A stretch of 64,000 nucleotides of DNA from Gigantopelta aegis (lineage: Eukaryota; Mollusca; Gastropoda; Neomphalida; Peltospiridae), in assembly GCF_016097555.1 (NCBI RefSeq), contig NC_054702.1:110275014-110339013 (forward strand). The letters are read 5' to 3'. Within the stretch, counting starts at the first letter, position 1. Each line of letters starts with the position of its first letter. Positions 32,643-45,600 of the stretch are shown one piece after another. The notes beneath the pieces were generated by a model. It had not been told where the DNA came from. It made no database searches and saw only the letters and a list, made by a program, of their open reading frames with translations. The translations under genes and the position numbers were made by a program.

Positions 32643-35600
32643 TAAGATGGGTAAGTGTACTTGAAACATCCATTTCTGACGGTGGATGAAATGGTGTATC
32701 TTGAATACAGTAGATGATGTAGGTAGAATGATGTTTGAAAGATAAACACAAACAGATCATTTGATTTTATTAAACAATATACATATAGCAACATGTTTAC
32801 ATATACAACATATTAATAAAACAATTAAATACAACTATTTGATGACAGCATTCAGTATTTTCATAGCAAACTTGCAGGTTTTTCTTTATAAACATTCACC
32901 TGTTGTTTCACCCGTTGTTGGAATGTTTAAGAACTAATAATCGCAGTCAATGGCTAATGAGATACAATATACAGACAATAATTCGTTACAGTCTTCACCC
33001 TTTGAAATTCATGGCAACAACTGGCAATGCTATAGCAAAAGCTACTCTAAAATTGATTTGCGATAGCATTTTAAAGCCATCGTAAAACTGAGAGAGAATA
33101 CAAAAATGTCTTCATTCAGAAATAAGAATGTTGTCATTCCGTACAATTCATAACTACAAGAAAACTACAGTTGATAGCTGGATTTATATTTTAAAGTAAC
33201 CACTGACTGACAGACAAGTTATTTTAAATTTTATAAGTTATCTTAGAATCTCAATGTTTGCCGATAAAAACCGATTATTGTTTCTTGTTCTACATGTTGG
33301 TTCTAAAAGGTTGCGTTTCTTTTTATTTTAAATCTTACATGCATTGATGATGGTTTTTGGGGGTGGGGTCCCCGTCCCCCTCCTTCCCCCCCCCCCCCCA
33401 TGATTATCGTGAGTTATTTTCATAGTTTATTTATTTACTTTTTGTTTGGACAATTCTAATTTATTAATAATGCCGATTTAGTTCCCTTTTACATTAGGTG
33501 TGCTTTTTTTTGTGTAGCTGGAGGAAAGACAATAACAGTACAGATATTTTTCACTACACCCCATCCCTCCATTATCTTCAGCTTGGTATGATCCTGGGAC
33601 TGTCCGGTGTACTATGCAAACAATTAGCAAGTATTTGAACTATTTTCAAATCCCATATTACCTCTCTTGGTGGTGTGATGAGAATGGATCCTCAGCTGTT
33701 ATGTCATGAAACCAGTTTTTAATACACATGGCAAGAAAGTGGTTCTATATTTTAAATAAGTAAATGTACAGTTATTCTTATAAGTTGTTCCTGCTAAAAC
33801 AACTAGCACCAGTGTCAGCATGGATGGAATGTTTTTGTACAGGGTAAGTGTTGAAATAATATGTATTATAATTAAATTAATATTACACAAAAATACAATT
33901 TGTACAATACATGGAAATAATACTTGACATGTCAATCACAGAAACTTGTTATCACAGACATAGTCTGAATGAGATGATACTATACTAACATAACAGTTTA
34001 AATTAACTATTTATAATCAATAACAATTATGTACCATCTAAAAATGGACAACTATTTATAAAATATCTATTAATTATGCTTATATTATTATTTTTCAGTA
34101 CATGGTAAGTTTACATTTAAAATATATTGTTACCTACATAATGCCTGAATGCATTATTATTCTATTTTAATACTTCCTTTTTAGCCCTGGATTTAAATAT
34201 GGAAAATACCACAGGAAAAGATAAGAATTATCCAAAATTAGGCTCAGGGCTTAAATTAAGAAGTTGAAAAATATTCATATTTGAATAAAAGAAGTGTAAG
34301 TTAGGATATGAATGGAGTACATATTGCTGATTGACAATCTTTGTTATGTGTAAAACAATTTCAATATTAAATGTCACAGAAGATGCTATCAACTGGGATT
34401 TTGTGGGGCTGCTATTAAACTGCCTTCATCTCGAGGTGGCAGCATATATTCTAGCCAATCACAGCATCGGTAACATGTGACAATCTTGAAAGCAATATCG
34501 AAAACCGCTGGACACCGACGCTGCCATCTCTGTTTACAATAACAAGGGAATCTATAAGGAGTGTTGCGATTCGTTGCAATCAGATCTCATCGCATTCAAT
34601 GAAATTTAAGCATTTTGTGGCACGATTTCTTGACATGTATCAAGGCTGAATACGAGGAACGAATATTAGCCTTGATTTATGAAGATGGGTTCTTGATGGA
34701 TACATTTAATAATGTGTAGTTTCTGTTTTTACCTAAACATTTCTGGCAAAGCCACTGACAGTACATTACAATTTTGATATTACGAAATTCAAGTTAATTA
34801 TTCAAAAATTGTATGGGGTTCATTAATTTGCAGACTTTTTCTTTTTTACCATAAATGTGAAAATAATTAAATATATTACTTGCAACTACGATAATAGTCC
34901 ATGGACTTAAATATGGTGCAGTTTAATGAGCTTAAATATGGAAAATCCCAGAAATGATACCAAAAGTTTAATTTCTTCCCTACATTTTAAAGGCTGACAT
35001 CCAGAACTGGCCTTATCCAAAGTGAATGAAGGAGCAGCCTAAGTAGCTGCAGGTTTCTCTTCTCATTAAAGTATCGCAATTACCATATGTTAGACCCACT
35101 CATATTTATGTTGTTAGTATTTAAAATGTAAAGAGTTGGGGAAAACGAGATCAACATGTTGGTCAGGATTCTTCGATTCTTGCTAAAGTATTAAACTGAA
35201 ATCAATCTCGTATGGCCTTCAAAGCAAAGAGTCCTTCATACAAGTTAAGCTAGAAGAATGAACTGTAAATCAACCGACTAGGAAAATATTGGTGTTCTGT
35301 GATAATACCATTCACTGTACATTTGAGCTATTTACAACAAATTATATGTTCAATATGAACACGAGTCAGACCTCATTACAATGACCACATTTGTTCCATG
35401 CTCACATCTGACATTATAACAAATCTGCCATGGTATGGGATTTGTCATGAATTATTTTCATTCCTAATAATCATGTGGGAGGAGGGGGAACTTAAAATAT
35501 TAGTGGTAAACAATGTCTAAAACAGAACACATTCATCTTTTAACTATTCCAATGTAATTATTTTTTATTTAGAACACTGTTGAAAAACTATGATCAGTCA

Positions 35601-36489
35601 TGGTCATGATGATTTATTGTAATGTTACTATATTAATCAGTAGGAAAAGTATAATAATTTGTTTAACGAATTTACAATCATGACACTGGTAATTACATGC
35701 GTCCCTTTCATGAGTGATGTTGGAAGGTCTGAAATCTCTTGTACCAATGGACCTGGCAGTTTGTGGATGGATATAATGATTTGATTTGTCATTGTAAAGA
35801 AATCTTACAATATATAATAACAAACACAAATTGCATAGTTTTGTCTTGAGGTAATTAACCTAATGACTTCCAAATAAAATATAAAATTTTCATGTCACAA
35901 ACAATTATAGAAAAACAAAAATTATATAACATATCATCTCTTCAATACAGATTACCAAAATAATACTCATATAGTATTTTCCTGTGAAAATACAATTTAA
36001 AAAAATAAGAGAGAGACTAAATGCACAAATGTATTAAAAAAGTAAAATGCCAGTTACTCTTCCAAAGTTGATGGGTCATTATGCCCGACTGCCATCTGTG
36101 GTCATAACTATCGTGGCATCACAGTCAAAGGAATAGAATAAAAAGATGCAAGAATTACAGATGACAAATACTGCAAAACATTTAGCATACTTGGCATTTT
36201 GCCACGGTAAATTTAAAAAATGAGAATCAAATGTATTCTTGATCTTTAGAAAATGGATTTCAAGTTAAAGAGGCAAATGATAATGTAGTAACAATTGTAG
36301 AGCATCACTATAAATGATCCCTGAGACAGACTGGGTATATACATATACTTCAACTTGAATACTGATAAACAATCACTGGAAATCTCAAGTATCACAGAGT
36401 GCTCAAACAAACTCAGTAACTGCATATCAGATCTAATGATGATATATCTGTTATTTTACTGAAGATACTGGATTTATGTTAATGTAGGA
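32643..36489. other. Long gene-free stretch between inverted repeats and CEP85
   Basis: Mostly AT-rich single-copy-looking sequence. It holds a C-run at 33387-33400, the pogo end at 35365, and a pair 'agccctggatttaaatatgg' (34183) and 'ggacttaaatatgg' (34903) that may mark a decayed hAT-like element. Nothing coding is supported. Confidence 0.5.
35365..35430. mobile_element. Terminal fragment of a pogo-like element
   Basis: 'gtcagacctcattacaatga' plus 'ccacatttgttcc' match the ends of 27035-27850. No matching opposite end was found. Confidence 0.5.
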
Positions 36490-36495
36490 TTTATT
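36490..36495 (-). terminator. Candidate CEP85 polyadenylation signal
   Basis: TTTATT on the plus strand (AATAAA on the gene strand) lies about 190 bases past the CEP85 stop codon. It is the nearest canonical hexamer seen downstream. Placement is by position only. Confidence 0.4.
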
Positions 36496-36687
36496 TTAGA
36501 GAAGGGAAATAACTTCAATATTTCTAAGTGCAATAACATGCATTGTGTATAAACAATCTTTCCCTGAAACATCTCCCTGACAACAAATGTACTTTTGGGT
36601 ACTCCGATGTTCCTGGTGGTAAGGTGTATCCTTCCCCTAACACATTCTCCTGGATCTGTCCCTATACTGACAATGTGAATAGCAGCC

Positions 36688-39600
36688 TTATTGTGGATTA
36701 CACGTCAAATTGTCCCCCATATCTTCAGCGTATTTGTTACAGATTATTCCTCTTAGTTTGTCAATCTCTTCTCGAAGTTCGGCAACCCTCGTCAGCCAGT
36801 GCTTGAGTGTCTGCCCTTCAACCTTCGTCGGTAAATCATCTGCTTCAGAACTTGAAGCTGAAAACAAACAAAATGTAAACTGACTACCTTTTAAATAACA
36901 AAGTCCCAATAATCAGAAAGTAGAAAGCAGTACGTGTTCTTTCACAAACAAATTAATAGCAGTACAAAGCACCAAAATTGTTGCTGGAATGTTTTTAATT
37001 AATTACCTGGAGAGTCCTAGAAAAATCTAACTCCCACCCACACATTATGATAAATTCTGGAAATGCTATAACTGCATATATGTTATTATGAGAGTAATAT
37101 CAGTCTTGGTGGACAAGAGGTTAAGTCACTGGACTTAAGGCTAACAGGTACTGGTGTTCACAACCCGGTACCGTTTTCCATCCAAAATAAGCATTAATGA
37201 TTCAATGGGGAGGTGTAGAGCTTCTTACTAATCACAAAACCACTGTCCGTAAAACACAGACCAGATAGATTAGTCTACCCAGGACAGAATGCTTGAACCT
37301 CAACTGAATAAAGCATTAAATTAACTGAAACTGAAATGAGCCTAGTGAATAGAGATTGGAGTACAATTGATTCCGAGGAGAATGGACATGTTGGGGTCCT
37401 CTCCGTTGACGCGCTGCATGCAGATCTGTACGAGGGACTGGAGGTTGGAGAAACACAGTCCAAGCTCGATCATCAGCCTGCGCTGGAGTCGCACACTTTC
37501 ATCAGTGAGCTGCGCCTCAAAGTGCTGCAGGTGCTCCTTCGTGATCAGATTCTCTTCCATCAGGTCCTGGTTCTCACTTCCCAGCTGAAGGAAAAGTAAT
37601 ACTTTTGTCTTTATTGAGAACAATAACAAAAATGTTTGCTTGAAGACAACAATCTGTTACTCCTGGACTACAAATATGTACTAGTTTGTAGTCTGACTGT
37701 GGGTTTCTTCACTAAGAATCTTGGAAAAAAAAAAAAAAAGTTTAATTTAAAAATATATATTTGTAGTGAGGGGGCTTTATTCCTTATTTTTAATACTTTT
37801 GAATTTCTAGAAACTACAATATAGAGAATACTAAAAGGTATCTTCTGAGCAAAAGCAAGCTGGATACATGTTAAACATTGTAAGACATGTGCAGTGTTCC
37901 ATCATCATATCATCAAAAAACAGGTTTAAAAATAAATAACATATTTTCCCAACTAAAACCTATTTGTGATGCATTCCTGTTTGTCCAATCAGCCATCTTG
38001 AAATCAAAATCCCACACATTTGCTATCGTTGTGCTATACTAACAACAGCATACACTGTTCTTTGTAATGTGCACGTAAGAAATTCCTAAATGATACTCAC
38101 CTCTTTGATATTTTTCCTGAGATTTTCAATGAGTTCATCCTTACTGGCGATGTCTTCCCTCAACAAAGTCACGGATTCTTCCTCATGGCTCAGCTGTTCA
38201 GAAAGCTGACGCACATCATTCTGATATTTTTGTTCAGATCGTCTCAAGTTCCTCACAGTTTTTTCCAGCAACTAATTTAACACAAACATATAAATTTATT
38301 AAAACAAATTCTTATAACCAGGATTCAGTTTTCTCCAGCAACTAATTTAAGACAAAAATATAATTTATTAAAACAAATACTTATAATCAGGATTTCTAAA
38401 GACTGGGCTTTTTTTTTTTTTTTTAAACTTTGTACATTTAGTTTATCATTAATTCTTAACCAATAAATCCATATACAGTCAACTCCACTTATTTGCACAT
38501 CGGTTTATAGCATAATTCGGTTAATCGACTATTTTCACCCAACACGGAACCATTTGCCCTTATAACACTACAAAACATCCGGTTAATTGCACAGACTACA
38601 GGCTATATATCGGTTATTTGCACATATAAATAACGATTTTTTTTTTTTTGGTGCTAAATTAATGTCACAAATGACTGAGAATGTCTATCAAACTTTGGCA
38701 AAAAAACTCAAATAAATCACCGATTAATCTGTTTTGTTTGAGCTCACTGTGTGGTAAGCCGACTGTAAGTGTAATCGCTGTTTACAGAGTCGACGTGTGA
38801 CATGCAAATGAGATGGTGTGCACGTTACTACTGGTGAATCACAATACCCGACTACAAGATTTAAGAATGACATAATTAAGTTGAATAAACCTAAGACCTA
38901 ATGTTTTGTTTGCAATATATTGCTGTTAATCAGAGGCCATCTCAATAACAAGTAACTCTCCGACTATTATTTTTAGAAGTACCGCCTGTGCGCTTGTACG
39001 CATGCGCACTCAACTATTGAGGCCCTATTCGATTGACGTGTTCAGGGCAATCATTGTTCTGTATCAATTATTACGTTATGTTGAGAAGCCTTGTTAATAA
39101 TTAAAAGATTACAGATCAATCGTCCTAGGCGGTTATGTTTTTAATAAATGTGACCGAGAAAGGGTTGTTGTTCACTTATTCATTAGATGCAGTGTACGCT
39201 ATATCTGTTAAACGCAAAAGAAACGATTTATCACTTGCTTCCCGGAAAATGTAGCGGAAAAAAAAAAGACTAGTGGGGGAGGTCGTCAAAAAAACAAACA
39301 TAACAAAGACCGTTATTTATGGATCGTCCCTAAGTTTCTGCTATATTGTTAGACACCAATCATTCGGACCTCACCATGAAGGTCAGTCAATTGTGTTAGA
39401 CCGGTCATGCATGCAATGCAGACTGCTGGAACTGATAACGACTCACTAGCCGAGCTTAACTTTAATTGCTTAACAATAGCAAAGTCATTATTTGGGGATC
39501 ACAAATAATACCAAAGCTTGCCGTATCTTTTGGGATGGAAAGAACACCATACCAGCAAATGCATACAAGTTCACGTAATTCTATTCGGTCAATCAACAGC

Positions 39601-42600
39601 CCGGTAATTCCGGAAACTGACGTCATTTTGTAAACACGTGCACCGATGAAACGTGAACTTTTTGATGGTTCTGTTGTTTCAAGTTTATCTCATTAACTAC
39701 ATGGCTAATACACTTTGTTTACACTAGTGGATGGTCAGTGGGTTTTTTTTTAATGCACAAAGTTTGTGTTTTTAGAAAACGACGCCAGTTTGTGTTTTTA
39801 GAAAACGACGCCCAGTGACAGACGTTGTTGGTTTTTTTAGAAAATGATTTCTGGTCTGGCAGATTAAAACAAAAACGCCATGCTAATTATATATATCGAT
39901 AGATATATTTTTTTACATTTATATATATCCAACTGCATGTGACATGTGTTAACTGTAATAGTTCCGGTATGAAGTACCGCATTATGCTAGACTGTCTCCC
40001 ATGCCACTTTGTAGTTGGATGGCTGTTACAAAGTGAAAGTCGGTACTCTATCGGTTAATCGACTAACCCGGTTAATTGCACAAAATCGAGCAGCACCGAG
40101 GGTATGCAAATAAGCGGGTTTGACTGTATTTAAAATTAGAAGCTTTTCTAAAATAAAAAATGTAAGCCTTTTGCATGGTCTAATAAGTTAAAATAATTGT
40201 ATCATAAAATAATTTGCATTAATCCAAGTTGCAGCCATTAAAGACCCTGACAGTGTAAAGGATGTTGAGACTATTACAGATGTTTTACCATTTAATTGCA
40301 CATTACTTACAACCTACTACTATTTAATTACACATTACTTACAACTTCTTTCCATTTAATTACACATTACTTACAACTTCTTACCATTTAATTACACATT
40401 ACTTACAACTGCTTACCATTTAATTACACATTATTGGTATTTGTAGATAAAGTTAAAGTTTGGTTGTTTTTAGTCAACGACACCAGTAGAGCACACTGAT
40501 TAACTAATCATCGGCTACTGGATGTCAAACGTTTGGTAATTCTGACACATAGTTTTCTATTAGAAGCATGGGATCTTGTATATACACTTTCCCAGACAGG
40601 AAAGCACATACTACAGCCTTTGACCAGTAATGTGCACTGGTTGCAAAAATAAAAAACCCAATCAGTTTAGCATAGTGTATTTGTAGTATCTGTCCAAACA
40701 GAAAATGTACGTACCTTGAAAACTAAGGTCTATGATATAAAACCAAATATATTATTAATTAAAAAAACATCCTGCTCAATATAAAAAATTGTCCATACCC
40801 TTTTAGCCTTTTCGAGGTCAATAGCGAGCCTCTCTTTTTCTTCCCTCATCTCCTGCAGCTCCTCCTGAATCTGGTAGAGTGTGGCGCCCACTCCCTCGGA
40901 CCGCAGGCTGTCCACCTCGCTGGTGAGGTCGTCCACCTGGTCAGACAGCCGCTTGACCGTCAGCTGGAGCTCCTGCTCGGTGAAGTCCCGCGCGGTCAGC
41001 TGCTTCCTGGTGTCACTCAGCTTCGTTTCCAGGTCCTCGACCTGCATCACCGACTGCTGGTGCTGCTGCTTCACTTTGTGCAGGTGAACGCGTTAAAGAT
41101 GCATAACATCATATAACAACTTGGAATTGAGTCTGGTGTAAATAAAGCACCAATACCAATTTGGTTTACACCTATGACTTTTAAATCACATCTGAAAATA
41201 TATAACTGCTGGTTTGGAATTAAAAACTCATGCAAATGAACAAATATTGGCTTTTCCTCTAAATATATACAACAAAACTATTAACATATATTTCAAAGAG
41301 TATCCCTGCACAGGGCAGTTTAAAGGGTATTTTATTGAGGTTTTAATTACTGAATCATCAACAGATGCTTCATCTATAGGACTGCCACTCCCAGGATGAT
41401 ACATCTTTCCTACACATCATTACTACTTTGTAGAAATGCCACTCCTTTCTACTTCTGGTTTAACAAATCTAAACCTACGATCATATAACAGAGTTCAGTG
41501 GACAAAATATACCTATGTGGTCCACTGTGTTAGCATTGTAATTTTCTCTGTAGTTATGTTGATATACTGAATAAGTAGAAACGAAAGGATATTTTCATCT
41601 CTGTTTGCGCCATGGCCTCGGCTGTGGGCAGATCCCCGAGATAGAGCTCGAGCTGGTCCAGCTTCTTGCGCGCCTCCAGGTGACTCTCCTTCATCTCCAG
41701 ACACTTGGACTTCCACTCTCCCAGCTCTCGCTCCTTCTCAGACAGCTGAAACAAGAAAGAAAGAAATGTTTTATTTAACGATAAACTCAACACATTTTAT
41801 TTACGGTTATATGGCATCAGACATATGGTTAAGGACCACACAGATTTTGAGAGGAAACCCGCTGTACCCACTACATGGGCTACTCTTTCCGATTAGCAGC
41901 AAGGGATCTTTTATTTGCGCTTCCTACAGGCAGGATAGCACAAACCATGACCTTTGTTGAACCAGTTATGGATCACTGATCGGTGCAAGTGGTTTACACC
42001 TACCCATTTAGCCTTGCAGAGCAGACAGCTGAAACAATGCACGCATTTCACTTCTCAATTACTGGTAATATTACACACACAATTGAAACAGTTCTGGAAC
42101 CGACTTCTCCTTTCCCAGAATAGTGCTATTTTGCCAACTGGATTAGTACAGCCATATCAATACATGTTAGGGCTAGCTCTGGGAGTGCAAAACATTTTGC
42201 CAAATTATGTCCAAAAATGCAAAACTTGGTTATTTTCCAGCAAATATCAATTATTGCATGAATTTTTTTTCGCCAAATTAAAATAAAATTTGCCAATTGT
42301 TCCTAAAATTCGCAATTGGCGAATTTGGCGAGTGGCAGAGCTAGCCCTGCATGTATATCAGAATGTTTTTACAGCAAGGGCATACAAAATCTATACCAAT
42401 CAAAATATTTGTTAATTTATTATAGGACAATGCAGTTTAAAATTTCCTCCTATTACTAATAATAAGATCTAAGTTCTGATACCAAATTAAATACCCTTTT
42501 AAAATCTGAGGTGCATTCTTATACAATTAATGTACACTATGAATGATTTACATCTTTATTGACTGAATAACAAATCTGATTTTTTAAAATATTTCTTTTA

Positions 42601-45600
42601 AAATGTGATACCTGTGAAATACTTGAATCTACATGTGCTTGCTTTTCCTTCAGTGCTTTTCGCAGTTGTGAATTCTCAAACTCAGTTGCTCTACAACACA
42701 AGAATTAATATCACAAATAGTGAATTCAATATAACTTATGAATTCTTCTTCACATTTGCTCTATAACATAAGAATTAAAATATCAAAAGGTGAATGCTAT
42801 TTAACTCATAAGTTGTGAATATATCCACTTCCAATTATGTCTTTATCTGTATTGCATTTCTAGAGAGTGGATTCTACAGCACAGTGGTGGTCATTTCTAA
42901 TTAAATAACAAGCTGTAAATAAATATTTGAATGTGAAATACTGAAAAAACTAAACTAAAATATATTTTAAATGAATTATCAAATACATTTAATCATATGA
43001 AAATGTACTGAGAAGTGAAGAGCTATTAAAAACATGTATGAAAACACCTTGTGGGAAATGTTGATAGCAATAAAATTCTATAAAATACATTTCAAGGATA
43101 TGTTTGCATCTCAATAACCAATATTTTGTTTGTGCCATTAAACATTCATTCATTCTCCGATATATAGAATGATAATACAAAAGAAAAATTAATAACACCA
43201 ATTAAAGAACACCAATAAACTGTAGCTTGCAGAAATCCTGAAGTATGTTATAAAATATCTGGTCAAAAGATTCAATAAGTATCTTTTTCACACAGATAAC
43301 GCAATCAACATACCCTAGTTTGTTTTCCAGTGAATCTATGTCTTCATTTTTCTGTGTACTCGAAGCAATTAGTTCATTTTTCAAACATGCAATCTTATGC
43401 TGCAACTCCTACATGGGTAAAGAAGAAATTAGTTTATCCAGTTTAAAAATATCATAAAGATGGAGTAAAAAACAACAACAAACATAAAAAATAATATTTA
43501 TGTTACCAGGGTCCAATTTGCCAAACGGTATGCATGGAAGAACATTTCTCCTATTTGTTGTACAAATATTTCATAAAATGTTCATACATACGTCGTAAAT
43601 ATGTACTCGTATGTCCACTGTAAAGAAAAAACAAAATTGGAGCAAAGAAGAAAATGAAAGATTACTGTATGCAGTAGAAAAATATGTTCTATAATATTTG
43701 CTAAATTTAACAATACAACAAGCAATATTACAAAATAGAGAGAGTGGGCAACCATAACAAAACAAGGTAAATTCTGTTAATGTTGGACAACAAAGGATAG
43801 CATCAGAAGTGAAAAAGAGATGACAAGATTCTTTCAGCCTTACCAAGAGACACTAATTTCATCAACAGAGTTTATTAAAGCACAGCGGGTGGGGGAAAAG
43901 CCATTAGATTAATCAAATACTGATGAAAAGATTATACAAATTTATGGCAACAATGTCAATGCGAAAACTTCATTAATAGATGATACTGAAATTACACAGT
44001 TTGGATGTGATCGATGGTGAAATTCAACAAACATCTATTTCTTCTGAACAAAAAAAACCTGTCAGCTCCTCAAACACTTCAAATGATCGCACTAAAAACA
44101 CTAACAAGTCTGCACATATGGCATGTTCATCAAATGAACAATTCAACAGTTTTGAAAACATTTTCAAAAACCTTAAAAAGTAAAACAAAGATCGAGCATC
44201 CACTCGCGGATATAGAAAAACAGACTAAAACTGGATCAAGAAATATTGGATGGGCAAGAATGTCTACTAGAAGTAGAAAAGGAAAGATTGAAAATTGAAA
44301 AAGACGGTAGTGCTGCAAAAACTATATCCCATCTCAAATCGTCATCCAACAAGTCACAACTCTATTACATGAAAGTCTGTATCTCGCAATCATGTTTTCA
44401 TTGTAAAATTCTATTTCTTCTTATAGCTTGTCACACGTTATGCATAACGTCATAGGCTGCAGACATGTTTACGTCTAACCACTGAAGCTATTATTGAAAT
44501 ATACAATTAAAATGTAAGCTGTCGTAGACGTATGACATTTTAACAAATCTTTGAATAAACACTTCAAGAAATAGTCAAAATGTGTGCACGATCATGATAC
44601 AAGTACCGTATATCTTCGCCTATAAGTCAAATTTTTTTCACCCAAAAATTATTTTATAACTTGGGGGGTCGACTTACCGTATTTGACCGGAAATAAGCCC
44701 AGGGGGCCAAGACAACTCATTGTGAGCTTAGCATGGGGTGGGCTTATTCCCAGACAAGGGGCCAGTTTTGTTGAATTTGTTTTTAATAATAATAATTAAA
44801 ATAAATAACAATACTTAAATGAACTAGGAAGAAAACAAAAAACGTTCAGTAGCACATCTATTAATTAGTGTTCCATTAATTTGTTAATAATAAATAATAA
44901 TTGTTTATTAATTAAATTGTGGGTTTTTTTACTAGTATCTAATTATCAGAAACACACCTTCTATGTTACAATTACTTACCAGTGCTGTTTATTTACATCC
45001 AAAATTTAATGCTGAGAAGACTTAAAACAACAGCAATTAACAACAAACCCAATAGCATATACACGTTTCTGACACAGGCAGCCAGCTTACACTACAAAGA
45101 ATTATCAATCTAAGGTCATTGTTCTTAGCCAATCAGAATAAGGTATTTGCTTAATTAGCATTAACTGTGGACCCAGTGTTGTGGTAAAAATAGACATTGG
45201 TTTTTAGTTCATACTTGGGATTGGATACTTCAGAGAAATACTGCAGGCATGAAATTGAAAACAATGTTACACACTGTTATTGTTAGACTGCTAAATCTCA
45301 CTGGTGGTAAAATATTGTGTTACATTTGTGTTTAATTATCTGCAGGAGGTAAATGAACTTTGAGCAAACTTGCAATTTCATGTTATTTATAAGGTGACGA
45401 AGTTGGGGGTGGGCTTATTTACGAATGAGGGCCTAATTTCTTAAATGCTATCAAAACGGAGGGGGTCTTATTCAAAGACATGGGCTTATTTCCGGTCAAA
45501 TACGGTATAAGAGGGTAAAAAAATTTCACCTAAAAAATATTACTGTTTTGGGGATTATTTTACAAGTTTTATTGTTGAAGTATGCCATGTATTTATACTC

